From Alphaproteobacteria bacterium UBA1301 (GTDB taxonomy: Bacteria; Pseudomonadota; Alphaproteobacteria; Micropepsales; Micropepsaceae), in NCBI GenBank assembly GCA_002307725.1, contig DBUB01000018.1:124001-188000 (forward strand): a DNA stretch of 64,000 bases. Reading direction: 5' to 3'. This document shows positions 36,307-44,570 of this stretch, piece after piece (positions within the stretch are counted from its first letter, which is position 1; every line of letters starts with the position of its first letter). Both the position numbers and the translations under genes were made by a program. The notes under the pieces were generated by a model. It made no database searches, had not been told where the DNA came from, and saw only the letters and a list, made by a program, of their open reading frames with translations.

Positions 36307-37329
36307 TTACAAGGCGACCGCGTTGTTGGCCCGTTCTTGAATGCCCCGGCAGCGGTCCATAATCGTGTCAAACGGATCGGCATCATCGAGAAGGAGACCG
36401 TCCCGCACCATGGCGGCGTAATCTTCGGCCAAACGCTCAAGAGCTGAACCTTCCGGTACGAGGCAAAGCTGGCCACCGATAGCCGCTTCATAGTCGATGA
36501 TTTGGCCGTCTGCGCCTTTTTCGACAAAGAAGATCGCTTTGTGTTTGGCAACGGCTGCTGCGATGGCGCGAGCTGCAACGGCACGCTCGGCATACCCCGC
36601 CTCGTCCAAACGAACCAAGTCGTACCAGTGCCGGGCAAAGCGCTCCGCACCACGATAGGTCCCTTGCGCGCAAAACACATGTATGGCCGTGGCCTTTTCC
36701 CAGAAGGTGCGCTCCACACACATGGTGCGCGGTGTGGCCTCTGGAAAAGTAACTCCTTGCACATGGACTGCGGCATCACACTGAATGTGTTTTAGCTCCC
36801 ATGGCTCGCCGGTCGAACGCGCGCCAAATTCCAGAAGAACCGCGGGGCGGACATAACCGGTGCCGGAAGCCGATGGCTCATAGTGGATATGGATTTTGTC
36901 TGCGTCTGCTTCGGCTTTTGCTGGCAGCTTGACGCTGTCCAAGGCCGACTGGATGATCCCCAGGGCTTCACCGCTCGCCCAATCCGCCAAACGCTCCTTG
37001 ATCGCTTTGGTCCACTTCTTCTCCTGGCTCCGGTTGGGCGGCAGAGCATCGGAGCTACCGGCGGTCAGGTCACCGGCAATGGTACGTATGTCATAGGTCA
37101 AATCGACGTCTTCGGAAAACCGCCGGATGGCGCCATAGGCCTTTGATAGCGACGTGCCGCCCTTGAAAACAAGATGGGCGGCAACAGGTGAGCTGAACAG
37201 CGTCTGAAGAGACCAGACCACCCAGACATCTTTTTCCAGAAGATGGGCAGGTCTGCCCGAAGCATTGGCGGCGACTTCCAGTGCATCTCTCCGATCTGTC
37301 GCGGAAAGTTTGAGGAAGTCGTCAGCCAT
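36307..37329 (-). CDS. abiEii: AbiEii-type nucleotidyltransferase toxin
   Basis: A 340-residue protein of the AbiEii/AbiGii nucleotidyltransferase toxin family. The polymerase-beta-like signature is present: VFKGGTSLSKAY (GG at 57-58, Ser60) and the metal-binding FSEDVDLTYD (Asp74, Asp76). AbiE systems are type IV toxin-antitoxins that abort phage infection and stabilise mobile elements. The toxin transfers nucleotides to RNA targets. Its start overlaps the antitoxin stop by 8 bases. It sits between traG and the relaxase gene, inside the transfer region. Confidence 0.88.
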   Translation of the reverse strand: MADDFLKLSATDRRDALEVAANASGRPAHLLEKDVWVVWSLQTLFSSPVAAHLVFKGGTSLSKAYGAIRRFSEDVDLTYDIRTIAGDLTAGSSDALPPNRSQEKKWTKAIKERLADWASGEALGIIQSALDSVKLPAKAEADADKIHIHYEPSASGTGYVRPAVLLEFGARSTGEPWELKHIQCDAAVHVQGVTFPEATPRTMCVERTFWEKATAIHVFCAQGTYRGAERFARHWYDLVRLDEAGYAERAVAARAIAAAVAKHKAIFFVEKGADGQIIDYEAAIGGQLCLVPEGSALERLAEDYAAMVRDGLLLDDADPFDTIMDRCRGIQERANNAVAL

Positions 37330-37909
37330 TTACGAGTACTCGACTCACCGTTTGCGCCATCCAGGTTGGCATGCGGGACCGGACACTGGCAATTTCCTGG
37401 GCCGTGCTTGGTGGTAATCGTCGCAACAGCGGCACGGCCTCGTGGACACGATTGGGTCCAATCCAGTTCAACGCACGAATGGCGTTGCCGGCAGGCCCAG
37501 GCATCAGTTGCCAGCCCGGCGCATGGCGGAACTCGATCATCTGCTTTTCGAGCGTGACCCGCCGGCTTTTTCCGGATGTCAAATAAATCGCCTGTACCGG
37601 TACCTGCGTGGTCAGCCCCAAAGCGTTAGCCGAAGCAGCTCCGCTGGGCGCGATGGTCTCGCCGCGTGTGCTGGCAAGAGCCTGAGCGGTGGCTTCGACT
37701 GACGGCGGTCGTTTGCCGAAGCGGGTCTCGATGGGGCGCACATAGCGACCGCGACCGGCGCGCAGAATCTGCCCACGGCGGACCAGCCGCGAGAGCGACT
37801 GATCGATCGCCGCACGCGATCCCAGGTGTAGAAGCTCCTTCGCAGAAACCGGAACACCTTCCGGTAATTGCGCCAAGTGCTCCAGGATTTTTGCCGTCAA
37901 TCTTTCCAT
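37322..37909 (-). CDS. abiEi: AbiEi-type antitoxin (DUF6088-like)
   Basis: A 195-residue protein. The N-terminal winged helix (ILEHLAQLPEGVPVSAKELLHLGSRAAIDQSLSRLVRRGQILRAGRGRYV) is the DNA-binding half, and the C-terminal half (TTQVPVQAIYLTSGKSRRVTLEKQMIEFRHAPGWQL) matches AbiEi-type antitoxins. These neutralise the AbiEii toxin and repress their own promoter. A perfect TGTCAG/CTGACA dyad lies 13 bases upstream of the start. The two genes overlap and are co-transcribed, antitoxin first. Confidence 0.88.
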   Translation of the reverse strand: MERLTAKILEHLAQLPEGVPVSAKELLHLGSRAAIDQSLSRLVRRGQILRAGRGRYVRPIETRFGKRPPSVEATAQALASTRGETIAPSGAASANALGLTTQVPVQAIYLTSGKSRRVTLEKQMIEFRHAPGWQLMPGPAGNAIRALNWIGPNRVHEAVPLLRRLPPSTAQEIASVRSRMPTWMAQTVSRVLVNG

Positions 37910-37922
37910 CGCACCCTCATTG

Positions 37923-37951
37923 TGTCAGATAATATATAACTATTTCTGACA
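37923..37951 (-). promoter_or_regulatory. Operator-like inverted repeat at the AbiE promoter
   Basis: TGTCAG (37923-37928) and CTGACA (37946-37951) form an inverted repeat around a 17-base AT-rich core containing TATATATTAT on the minus strand, which could be the -10 region. It lies 14-42 bases ahead of the antitoxin start. AbiEi antitoxins are known to bind inverted repeats at their own promoters, so autoregulation here is likely. Confidence 0.6.
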
Positions 37952-38057
37952 GTTTCAAGCTCAAAGAACGCACCGAACCCCGAGGTACTCTGGGCTAATG
38001 GTTTGTATTTCCTTGATTTATGCCAAACGGGCATGAGTGTCGGCGGTATAAGACGCC

Positions 38058-39809
38058 TCACAACCCCACCCCCTTGGACCGGCCGAACGACCAATCGATG
38101 CCGCCGCCGGGTGTCATCGTGCCGGTGACATGCTGGCCGAGCCGCTGCTCCAGCGCTGGCCGCCAGGGGACAAGTTGAAAGCCGAGGCCGTCATCGATCA
38201 TGGCAAAGCGCCCCGAAACCAGGATGACGCGCTGGCGGTAGATGCCAGTGACGTGTTCACCTTCGGCGGAAGGGTGATACGCAAGCCCACTCTTTTTGGC
38301 GAGCTTGGCAGCGACATCGTCCAGTTCGCGGCGGCGCAACGTCGCTAAAAGATCGGGGGAGAACGAGACACCCTGCCCTTTGCGTTCGGCCAAGCCTATC
38401 TCGGCCAAGTGGTCGATCCGCAGCTCCATCGCTTCGCGGACCTCGGCGCCAAAACCGCCGCGGCTGAGCGCCGGCTCTTTGGTCAAGAGTTGCCGGTCGA
38501 GCCAAGTCGCACCACTGGCTGAGACCTGCGCCTCAATGGAAATATCGGACCGCACCGCCAGCGACAGCCGCTGCACACCTTTGCCGTCTTCATAGATCCT
38601 GGTCTCGACGATCGCCCCGGGACCCGCATCGCCCGTCACCTCAAGATTGGCAAACTGCAGATGATGGGTGCGGCCGTCCACCCCGGCGATGATGACGTAA
38701 GCAGTCCCTTTGAGTTCGTCCTGCAACCCGCGGTCGACCAGCCGCCCAAGAACGGGCTCTTGTGGCTCGCCATCATGGAGGGCAAACCCGGATACATCGG
38801 CTTCGCGCCCACCCTCCGTCATCGCCCGGTGCATGGTCTTGATGATGTCGCCGCGGATACCGAGTTCTCGCAGAGCCTGTTCCAGACCGGGCTTCAGATT
38901 CCATTGCGCCGGTCCCAAAGCTTCAGTAAGCCCCAACCGTTCCAGCTTAGCTGCCCGCCCGATAAGGAGTTGGCTGTAATCGCGCGCGCCCATTTCTCCC
39001 GGTCTGAGATCGACGATTCCCGCATGGTCGTCGGCGATCTGGCGCAGCCCATGATCGAGACTGGTCCAACGCTCGGCCTCTACTTCCTTCACAAGGGAGG
39101 CGCGAATTTCCTGTTCACTGCGGGGCCCTAACTCCAAGGTGACGCGCGCGGCAGCCCGCTGGCGCAGCCCCCTACTGATGTAATCGCGGCTGATGACCAG
39201 ATCTTCGCCGTCATTGGCACGCCCCCGCACCAGCACATGGATATGAGGATTGTCGGTGTTCCAGTGATCGACGCCCACCCAGTCGAGCTTGGTGCCAAGG
39301 TCATGCTCCATGTCCCGCATCAGATCGCGGGTGAAGCCTTTGAGGTCGTCCATCTCGGCGGCATCTTCCGGCGAGATGATGAAGCGGAAGTGATGACGAT
39401 CCTCTTCGCAGCGCTGCGCAAAGTCCCTGGCATCGGCATTATCTGAAGAGGTATCGAATAGACGCGCATCCGTACCGTCACGGGTTACACCATCGCGCTT
39501 TAGATAGGTGATGTGACGGGCAAGCGGCGCCGCAGTGAAGCGTTTGCCCGCATGACGCACCACCCGAGCCTTCACAACAACCCGCCTAGCAGTGGATCGT
39601 GCGCCAAATGACAGAACGGCTCGCCTACCACGCCCGAACGTCGAGCGCCCCTTGACGCCAGATGCGGGGCCGAGCCGTTTGCCAGTCAGCCCAGCCTTGC
39701 GCGCGGCCCGCATGACTTCCCCGACAAAACTCTTGGCCCGTCGCGCGCCCTTGTTGCCATGTTTGATGCGGCCAGGACGAATGCGAAAATTATCGTCGTG
39801 CGTGGCCAT
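38058..39809 (-). CDS. VirD2-type relaxase (DUF3363)
   Basis: A 583-residue conjugative relaxase. The N-terminal about 270 residues are a relaxase/mobilisation nuclease domain: RHHFRFIISPEDA, then DHWNTDNPHIHVLVRG with the metal-binding histidines His182, His189 and His191. The catalytic tyrosine is probably in the N-terminal RHITYLKRDG (Tyr102). The C-terminal half is DUF3363, usual in this ICE class. It nicks oriT and stays bound to the transferred strand. The start at 39809 (MATHDDNFRIRPGR) was preferred over one five codons earlier. No strong ribosome-binding site is seen. The upstream intergenic region is the best candidate for oriT. Confidence 0.92.
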   Translation of the reverse strand: MATHDDNFRIRPGRIKHGNKGARRAKSFVGEVMRAARKAGLTGKRLGPASGVKGRSTFGRGRRAVLSFGARSTARRVVVKARVVRHAGKRFTAAPLARHITYLKRDGVTRDGTDARLFDTSSDNADARDFAQRCEEDRHHFRFIISPEDAAEMDDLKGFTRDLMRDMEHDLGTKLDWVGVDHWNTDNPHIHVLVRGRANDGEDLVISRDYISRGLRQRAAARVTLELGPRSEQEIRASLVKEVEAERWTSLDHGLRQIADDHAGIVDLRPGEMGARDYSQLLIGRAAKLERLGLTEALGPAQWNLKPGLEQALRELGIRGDIIKTMHRAMTEGGREADVSGFALHDGEPQEPVLGRLVDRGLQDELKGTAYVIIAGVDGRTHHLQFANLEVTGDAGPGAIVETRIYEDGKGVQRLSLAVRSDISIEAQVSASGATWLDRQLLTKEPALSRGGFGAEVREAMELRIDHLAEIGLAERKGQGVSFSPDLLATLRRRELDDVAAKLAKKSGLAYHPSAEGEHVTGIYRQRVILVSGRFAMIDDGLGFQLVPWRPALEQRLGQHVTGTMTPGGGIDWSFGRSKGVGL

Positions 39810-40056
39810 CGCTACACCACGCATATATAAAGTGAGCGATGGCGCTCTTGGCGTTGTAAAGGCTCAGAAATTTCCGCAAAGGGCTGGCACACCTTGGTGC
39901 CTCGGGCACAAAATTCTTCAATCCAACCAACCACAAGCGTCGAACCGACGGCGCCCCTTTTATCTCGCCATCCCTTCCGCACCTTCCTGCGCTTCCTGCC
40001 CCTCACCTCCTCCTGCCCACCAGAGCATCCCAGAGCATTCATCTGCCCGCGATGGA
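39810..40056. other. Relaxase upstream region, candidate oriT
   Basis: The 247-base region between the relaxase start and the transglycosylase stop is AT-richer near the relaxase (TATATAAAG around 39822-39832). It holds a GGCAC-N6-GTGCC inverted repeat at 39886-39901. Inverted repeats upstream of a relaxase gene are typical of origins of transfer, but no known nick sequence was recognised, so this is a candidate only. Confidence 0.3.
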
Positions 40057-40815
40057 TCATGGCTGAGCACCTTTGCGTGACAGCGGCACAAAGAGCCCCG
40101 CCGATTGGGGTACAAGACGGAATGAAAGTTGCGGCCGTTGCACAGAAGGCGTGCGATCAACAGGCACAGCGGTAGTGGTTTGGGCGACAACCGCTTTGCT
40201 CTCACCGCGCACGATGAAGAGACGTGAGGTTGCCCAGAATGAGGATGAGGACGTGGCGAGTCCGACACCGTGGGAACTACCTTCGCCGATCAAACTGGTG
40301 ACATGCGCAATGTAGGTCAGCGTTTCGAGTGGCAACGTCCGGCCGGTTGCGAGAAACTCCTCGTAGCGGCCAGGACCGGCATTGTAGGCCGCTAGGAACC
40401 CGTCCGGCCCATAGCGGTCATACAGCTCTCGTAGATAAGCAGCGCCAGCCAGAATATTGTTGTGCGGATCATAAGGATTGGCACCTAAGGCGTAACGGCC
40501 CCGCAAATCGGCCCAAGTCTGCGGCATGATCTGCGTCAACCCCATGGCGCCTTTGGGCGATGTGGCGGTGGCATCTCCGAGACTCTCGGCCCGCATCACA
40601 GATTCAATCCAGCGCGCGGGAATGCCAAAGCGGGATGCCGCCTCGGTGACAAAGTCGGCATAGCGGCCAGCTCCAGCCGACGCACTTGGCGAAGTACCGA
40701 CTGGCAGCGGTGCGTCCGCGGCATGAGCACCAACTGCTACCAGCGCAACGACGGCAATGGCGGCAAGAAGTGCCCGTGCGGCCCGGCGCGCGACAGAACT
40801 TGCGGTCGCCGTCAT
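40057..40815 (-). CDS. Lytic transglycosylase (SLT domain) of the transfer region
   Basis: A 252-residue secreted protein with a signal peptide (about residues 1-33). Then a goose-type lysozyme-like SLT domain carries catalytic glutamate in WIESVMRAESLGD, followed by SPKGAMGLTQIMPQTWADL and FLAAYNAGPGRYEEFLA. It opens gaps in peptidoglycan so that the conjugation channel can cross the wall, like VirB1 or TrbN. Its start at 40815 overlaps the traF stop (ATGA), marking a traF-transglycosylase operon. Confidence 0.92.
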   Translation of the reverse strand: MTATASSVARRAARALLAAIAVVALVAVGAHAADAPLPVGTSPSASAGAGRYADFVTEAASRFGIPARWIESVMRAESLGDATATSPKGAMGLTQIMPQTWADLRGRYALGANPYDPHNNILAGAAYLRELYDRYGPDGFLAAYNAGPGRYEEFLATGRTLPLETLTYIAHVTSLIGEGSSHGVGLATSSSSFWATSRLFIVRGESKAVVAQTTTAVPVDRTPSVQRPQLSFRLVPQSAGLFVPLSRKGAQP

Positions 40816-41360
40816 CGCGGGCACGTCTTCGAAAAAACTGGTTGGAGTGGTTGACTTCCGCGGTCATCAGACCACGCGTCCGCACTTCCCATGACGGCTG
40901 TGATCGGCAAGAGGCCAAAATATCGTCCGTCAAGTGAATCCCAACGCGCGTTCAGCAGAAACACTTCGCCAGAAGTGATGACACGGCAACCCTGCCAGAC
41001 CGGCAACGGACGGCCGAGCCGGTCGCGGTCGAGTGCCTCGGCGACCGCTTTACCATCGACCGTGACTTTGTGCCCGAGGCGGCAGACGTTCTGGCCAGGA
41101 AGAGCAGCGACGTGTTTCAGCATCGGCACGCCGATGGGCAGATACCGGCGTTGGTCGAGGAATGCGGCCAGGGCCTTGGGCGGTTTGACAACCAGCAAAT
41201 CGCCAATGTGCAGCTTGTCCGCCGGACTAAGGACATAAAGGCCAACCGGCACACTGCCGCTGGCATTCCAGATGAACTTTGGGCCCGGCGAAACGACGCC
41301 CAAGACCGTAAACACAAGTGCCGTAAAGTACGTCGTCATCGCGTAACCGAAGCGGGTCAT
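40812..41360 (-). CDS. traF: TraF-type S26 signal peptidase
   Basis: A 182-residue membrane-anchored serine protease of family S26. An N-terminal membrane helix (about 8-26) precedes the nucleophile region NASGSVPVGLYVLSP and the catalytic lysine in MLKHVAALPGQNVC. The later GEVFLLNARWDSLDGRYFGLLP is also typical. TraF matures and cyclises the TrbC pilin in IncP-type systems. It overlaps DUF2840 upstream and the transglycosylase downstream by 4 bases each. Confidence 0.92.
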   Translation of the reverse strand: MTRFGYAMTTYFTALVFTVLGVVSPGPKFIWNASGSVPVGLYVLSPADKLHIGDLLVVKPPKALAAFLDQRRYLPIGVPMLKHVAALPGQNVCRLGHKVTVDGKAVAEALDRDRLGRPLPVWQGCRVITSGEVFLLNARWDSLDGRYFGLLPITAVMGSADAWSDDRGSQPLQPVFSKTCPR

Positions 41361-41836
41361 TGGCCGAACGCCTTGCGTTGGAGCCAGGCCAGATGCTGCT
41401 CGCGGGTGTAAGGCCTGGGAGGCTCACCTGCAACAAACCGGTTGTGGACATGGCGCCAATAGTCCGGCGCGACATTTACCGGGTCGATGCCGATCTTTTC
41501 GATGGCGTCGATCACCTGCAGCACCTGTTCGACTTTGGGCCAGCCGGAGATGTGCAAAAATATCTCCCCGCCGGGCCGCACGAACGGTAACGTCGTGTAG
41601 GCCTCGCCAGGCGCCACGGTGCGCAAAATGTCGATCCGCGAGACGATGGTCCCGAAAGCGTTCGACACCCAGCGGACATATGCGAGGAAAGAGTTTGGTC
41701 GAAACGTGAGAATACGGCGGCTGCGATCAGTGATTTGTTCTTGTGCTGCATGACCGAAGCGAAGCCAGTATTCGATCCGCTTCTCCAGCCAGATCAGTTC
41801 GACTTCGGTCAGGGTGTTGGCCAGCCTATCAGTCAT
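41357..41836 (-). CDS. DUF2840 protein
   Basis: A 159-residue protein of family DUF2840, always found next to traF in Trb-type ICEs. Visible conserved pieces are LIWLEKRIEYWLRFG, SFLAYVRWVSNAFGTIVSRIDILR and PPRPYTREQHLAWLQR. The start at 41836 (MTDRLANTL) overlaps the last codons of repA by 8 bases. In many relatives a parA gene lies between repA and this gene, but none is present here. Its function is unknown. Confidence 0.85.
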   Translation of the reverse strand: MTDRLANTLTEVELIWLEKRIEYWLRFGHAAQEQITDRSRRILTFRPNSFLAYVRWVSNAFGTIVSRIDILRTVAPGEAYTTLPFVRPGGEIFLHISGWPKVEQVLQVIDAIEKIGIDPVNVAPDYWRHVHNRFVAGEPPRPYTREQHLAWLQRKAFGQ

Positions 41837-42896
41837 GGGAGCGCTCTCCCACATCATTTGCTGCCGTCATGGACGGGTTTGTGCACCGTCCATCACCAAC
41901 GTTAGAATCTGTTGGGTTAGAGTCTAAGTTAGACGCTGGAGAACCGCTTGAGTGGTAAGAAGATTTGCTACGTCTGGGTTCCCGATAGCACGAGAGTTCG
42001 GTTCCTGATGGCGCGCGTCCGGCGGTTCCCGATAGCACGACGCCATCCACAGCCTGTCCACAGCTTGGCGTATACCCCTCATAGGTGAAGGCCAGTAAGT
42101 CCCGGCCATCGCGATTACGTTCGATGCGGAGGCGGCAGTTGGGCAAAGCCTGCCGGCGGGCGATGGCGCGCAGTTCGAAGGCAAAACGTTTGAACGGCGA
42201 AAGCACCGCCGATTTGGCGTAGAGGTGCCGGAAATCGAACCGCCAGCCGCTCTTCTGCCGTCCCGCATGTTTGCGCACCAAACGGTATAGCCAGCGCTCG
42301 AGCCCACCCGTCAGTGCGAAATACGCCCGATCAATCGTAAGAACCAGCGTCTCATCCAGCACCGTGCGATAAAACCAATCTGGGATAATGAGGGCGACGC
42401 CGTCAGGATTCCCGCGGCTGTCCGTGCGCTCCACCCACTCGTTTAGCCAGGAGAAGCGGTGCATCCGCCGCTCGCCGATGTGGCGCAGCGTTGTTGCCAC
42501 GGACGTAGATTGCAGGCGGTCCATGGCCGCCTTCAGGCGCAGATAATCACGTGCACTGGTGCCGCGGCCGATGAACGTCAAAATCTCGTATGGCGTGGCG
42601 ACCAGAAGGCGCGATGTTGGAAAGCCGGCATCGCGTGCCTGGACGATCTGGCTCGCAATCCAGATCAGGATATCGGCGTCCCAAATGGTCGCCATGCCGT
42701 GCTCTGGCACCGCTTCGACGCGGATGGCGATGTCGTACTGGCGGTAGTCGATCGGCTGAATTCGTGGTGATTTGGCGAGGCTGAAGAAGGGATAGGTCAT
42801 CAGGTCCTGCGCATCGCGCGGTGCAAAAGAGCCGGGCAAGGCGTGGAAGAGATCGAGCACGCCGGATGCAGCGCCAGTGTCGTTTGAGACCGTCAT
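41829..42896 (-). CDS. repA: RepA, plasmid-type replication initiator
   Basis: A 355-residue initiator of the RPA family. It has the characteristic LMTYPFFSLAKSPR start, IWDADILIWIASQIV, TPYEILTFIGRGTSARDYLRLKAAMDRLQSTSV and WFYRTVLDETLVLTIDRAYFALTGGLERWLYRLVRKHAG. Its C-terminal region (LSGTAGRAPSGTELSCYREPRR) is encoded by three iteron-like DNA repeats, a known habit of such initiators. ICEs carry repA to replicate the excised circle. It overlaps DUF2840 downstream and is 8 bases from the AlpA-like gene upstream. Confidence 0.93.
   Translation of the reverse strand: MTVSNDTGAASGVLDLFHALPGSFAPRDAQDLMTYPFFSLAKSPRIQPIDYRQYDIAIRVEAVPEHGMATIWDADILIWIASQIVQARDAGFPTSRLLVATPYEILTFIGRGTSARDYLRLKAAMDRLQSTSVATTLRHIGERRMHRFSWLNEWVERTDSRGNPDGVALIIPDWFYRTVLDETLVLTIDRAYFALTGGLERWLYRLVRKHAGRQKSGWRFDFRHLYAKSAVLSPFKRFAFELRAIARRQALPNCRLRIERNRDGRDLLAFTYEGYTPSCGQAVDGVVLSGTAGRAPSGTELSCYREPRRSKSSYHSSGSPASNLDSNPTDSNVGDGRCTNPSMTAANDVGERSHD
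41977..42039 (-). repeat. Three iteron-like repeats inside repA (probable replication origin)
   Basis: A 16-base unit, CGTGCTATCGGGAACC on the minus strand, occurs at 42024-42039 and 41977-41992. A variant, CGCGCCATCAGGAACC, lies between at 42000-42015. The spacing is 23-24 bases, about two helical turns. Next to them two TGTGGA/TGTGGACA blocks resembling DnaA boxes lie around 42045-42062. Together they look like an origin bound by RepA. Confidence 0.65.
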
Positions 42897-42904
42897 GGCG
42901 GGCC

Positions 42905-43189
42905 TCAGCGGCGCGAAGATTTGGAGGCAGCCGGAGACGGCGATAGCTGTCGTTTGGCGGGCAACACGGTCCCCTCACCGGGGTCTGAGGTCGAGCTTTT
43001 GGTCCCTCGCGAGACCCAAGCCTGCAAATCTTCGACACTGTAAACGACACGCCCACCGAGCTTGGAATAGCGCGGGCCGGTGCCATAGATGCGGTGCTTT
43101 TCGAGGGTGCGGATGGAAAGCCCGACCATACGGGCGGCTTCCGGGGTGCGCAAATAGCGCGGCGGCAAATCGGCAAAATTGGCGGACAT
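42905..43189 (-). CDS. AlpA/MerR-type helix-turn-helix protein
   Basis: A 94-residue DNA-binding protein with an AlpA-type HTH: PPRYLRTPEAARMVGLSIRTLEKHRIYGTGPRYSKLGGRVVYSVEDLQAWV. Relatives act as excisionases or as activators of the replication and transfer genes. The ATG at 43189 has GGAGG at the right distance (5 bases). It directly precedes repA, so it may control it. The low-complexity tail (after about residue 65) looks disordered. Confidence 0.88.
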   Translation of the reverse strand: MSANFADLPPRYLRTPEAARMVGLSIRTLEKHRIYGTGPRYSKLGGRVVYSVEDLQAWVSRGTKSSTSDPGEGTVLPAKRQLSPSPAASKSSRR

Positions 43190-43355
43190 GGTCACCTCCG
43201 TAGTCTTGGGTAACCGCCGAAGATCAGCGGCTAGCAGAGATCACGTTGGCGCATGGTGACCAGATAGAGGGATGGTGATGTCGCGATGGTGCGAGATCAC
43301 CACCCCTTACGAGATCAAACGCCCAGAAATTGTCTGGTTTTCTAGGGAAAACCGG

Positions 43356-44264
43356 TTATCCGGCCTCCTCGATGGTGGCGAGCTTGGGCTGCAGGCTATG
43401 CAGATAGCCGACGGCGCGCTCGGCATGCGCAGCGGCAGTAAAGATGGCGCGCTTGTCGTTCTTCATAACGGCGATCCAGTTGGCGACATAGCTGGCGTGG
43501 TCGGCGCGTGGTTCGAGCGCCAGACCCAAATCGGCGGAAAGGAAAGCGCTTCCGATCTCAGCGACCAACTCTTCGGCAGCATAACCTTGATCGCCCCAGC
43601 GCTTACGTCCGAAGTCGCGGTTGAGTCTTTTGCCGTGGCGAGTCCAGTGGCAAATCTCATGTCCGAGGGTTGCGTAAAAGCTCTCGGCATCATGAAAGGT
43701 TTCGAAGCACGGCATAGCCACGAAGTCGGCAGCGATATTGTAGTAGGCGTGTGCGCCTCCGTGACGGATGTCAGCGCCCGTATTGCCGAAGAACGTCTCG
43801 GCAGTGGCGATGCGTTGATCTGGGTTGAGCGGCGGCGTGGCGGGAGCGAGGTAATGGGAGGGCAGCCCATCGATCTGCTCGCAGTTAAACACGGTGTAGC
43901 CCTTAAGAAAGGGAATTTCGCGCTCGACGTCCTCGCCGTTGTCACCGGTTTCGGTGCGGCGGATGCGATTGGCATAGACGACCTGCGTGCCGTGCTGGCC
44001 TTTGCGGACATTGCCGCCGAGCGTTAGTGCCTGCTTAAAGGTCATCCAGATCGGGCAGGAAAACCCGCGCTCCATCGCCTCGCCCCACAGCATCACGACA
44101 TTGATGCCGCGATAGGGCTCGCCGCCGTGACGCAATGGCCGCGTGATTGGTCCTGCTGCATGCTCGCTGTTCCAAGGCTGCAGCCATGGCCGAACGCCCT
44201 GCTCCAAGGCCTGAACAATGCGGCTCGTGATCCGTGTATAGAGATCGGCTTTGTCCGAAGACAT
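43356..44264 (-). CDS. ardC: ArdC-type antirestriction protein
   Basis: A 302-residue ArdC/DUF1738 protein. The N-terminal ssDNA-binding domain (SDKADLYTRITSRIVQALEQGVRPWLQPWN) and the C-terminal zinc metalloprotease-like domain with HEICH at 202-206 are both clear. Others are WMTFKQALTLGGNVRKGQHGT and YAAEELVAEIGSAFL. It protects incoming single-stranded DNA from restriction. The start at 44264 (MSSDKAD) was chosen over an earlier in-frame start because an AAAGGA site precedes it and the longer reading enters a structured leader. It stands alone on its transcript. Confidence 0.95.
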   Translation of the reverse strand: MSSDKADLYTRITSRIVQALEQGVRPWLQPWNSEHAAGPITRPLRHGGEPYRGINVVMLWGEAMERGFSCPIWMTFKQALTLGGNVRKGQHGTQVVYANRIRRTETGDNGEDVEREIPFLKGYTVFNCEQIDGLPSHYLAPATPPLNPDQRIATAETFFGNTGADIRHGGAHAYYNIAADFVAMPCFETFHDAESFYATLGHEICHWTRHGKRLNRDFGRKRWGDQGYAAEELVAEIGSAFLSADLGLALEPRADHASYVANWIAVMKNDKRAIFTAAAHAERAVGYLHSLQPKLATIEEAG

Positions 44265-44460
44265 CGTGGTAATCCTTTCGCACTGAGCCGCACCATTGCG
44301 GCCTCGATGCGAGGCCAAAGGGGCGCGGGGCCTCGGCGGCGGAAGGATGAGACGCGGGAGGGGTATCTCCCGGCTTGGCAGGGGCATCAGCCCCGAAAGC
44401 CGGGGAACCCCGCGGCGAAGGCGAAGCCCTTGTCCTGAAGCGACGGGGTGCGCCCCAGGA
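44265..44460 (-). ncRNA. Candidate structured leader of ardC (third, divergent copy)
   Basis: The ardC leader has nested hairpins on the minus strand: GGGGCTGATGCCCC inside a CCCGGCTT/AAGCCGGG stem inside a GGGGT/ACCCC-type stem (44355-44410). An upstream small hairpin is followed by GACAAG. Just before the start it has an ATCGAGGCCGC...GGTGCGG segment like the same point in the DUF736 and DUF2493 leaders. The similarity to those two is partial. Confidence 0.4.
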
Positions 44461-44570
44461 CTTCGCACATATCGAGGCCGTTTCGTGCGGCTGCGAAAGG
44501 TCACAATGTTAGGAAAATCCGAGCGTCACGGATGCTGCGCAGCGGCAGGTCGAGTGCAAAGTGTGGGCTG

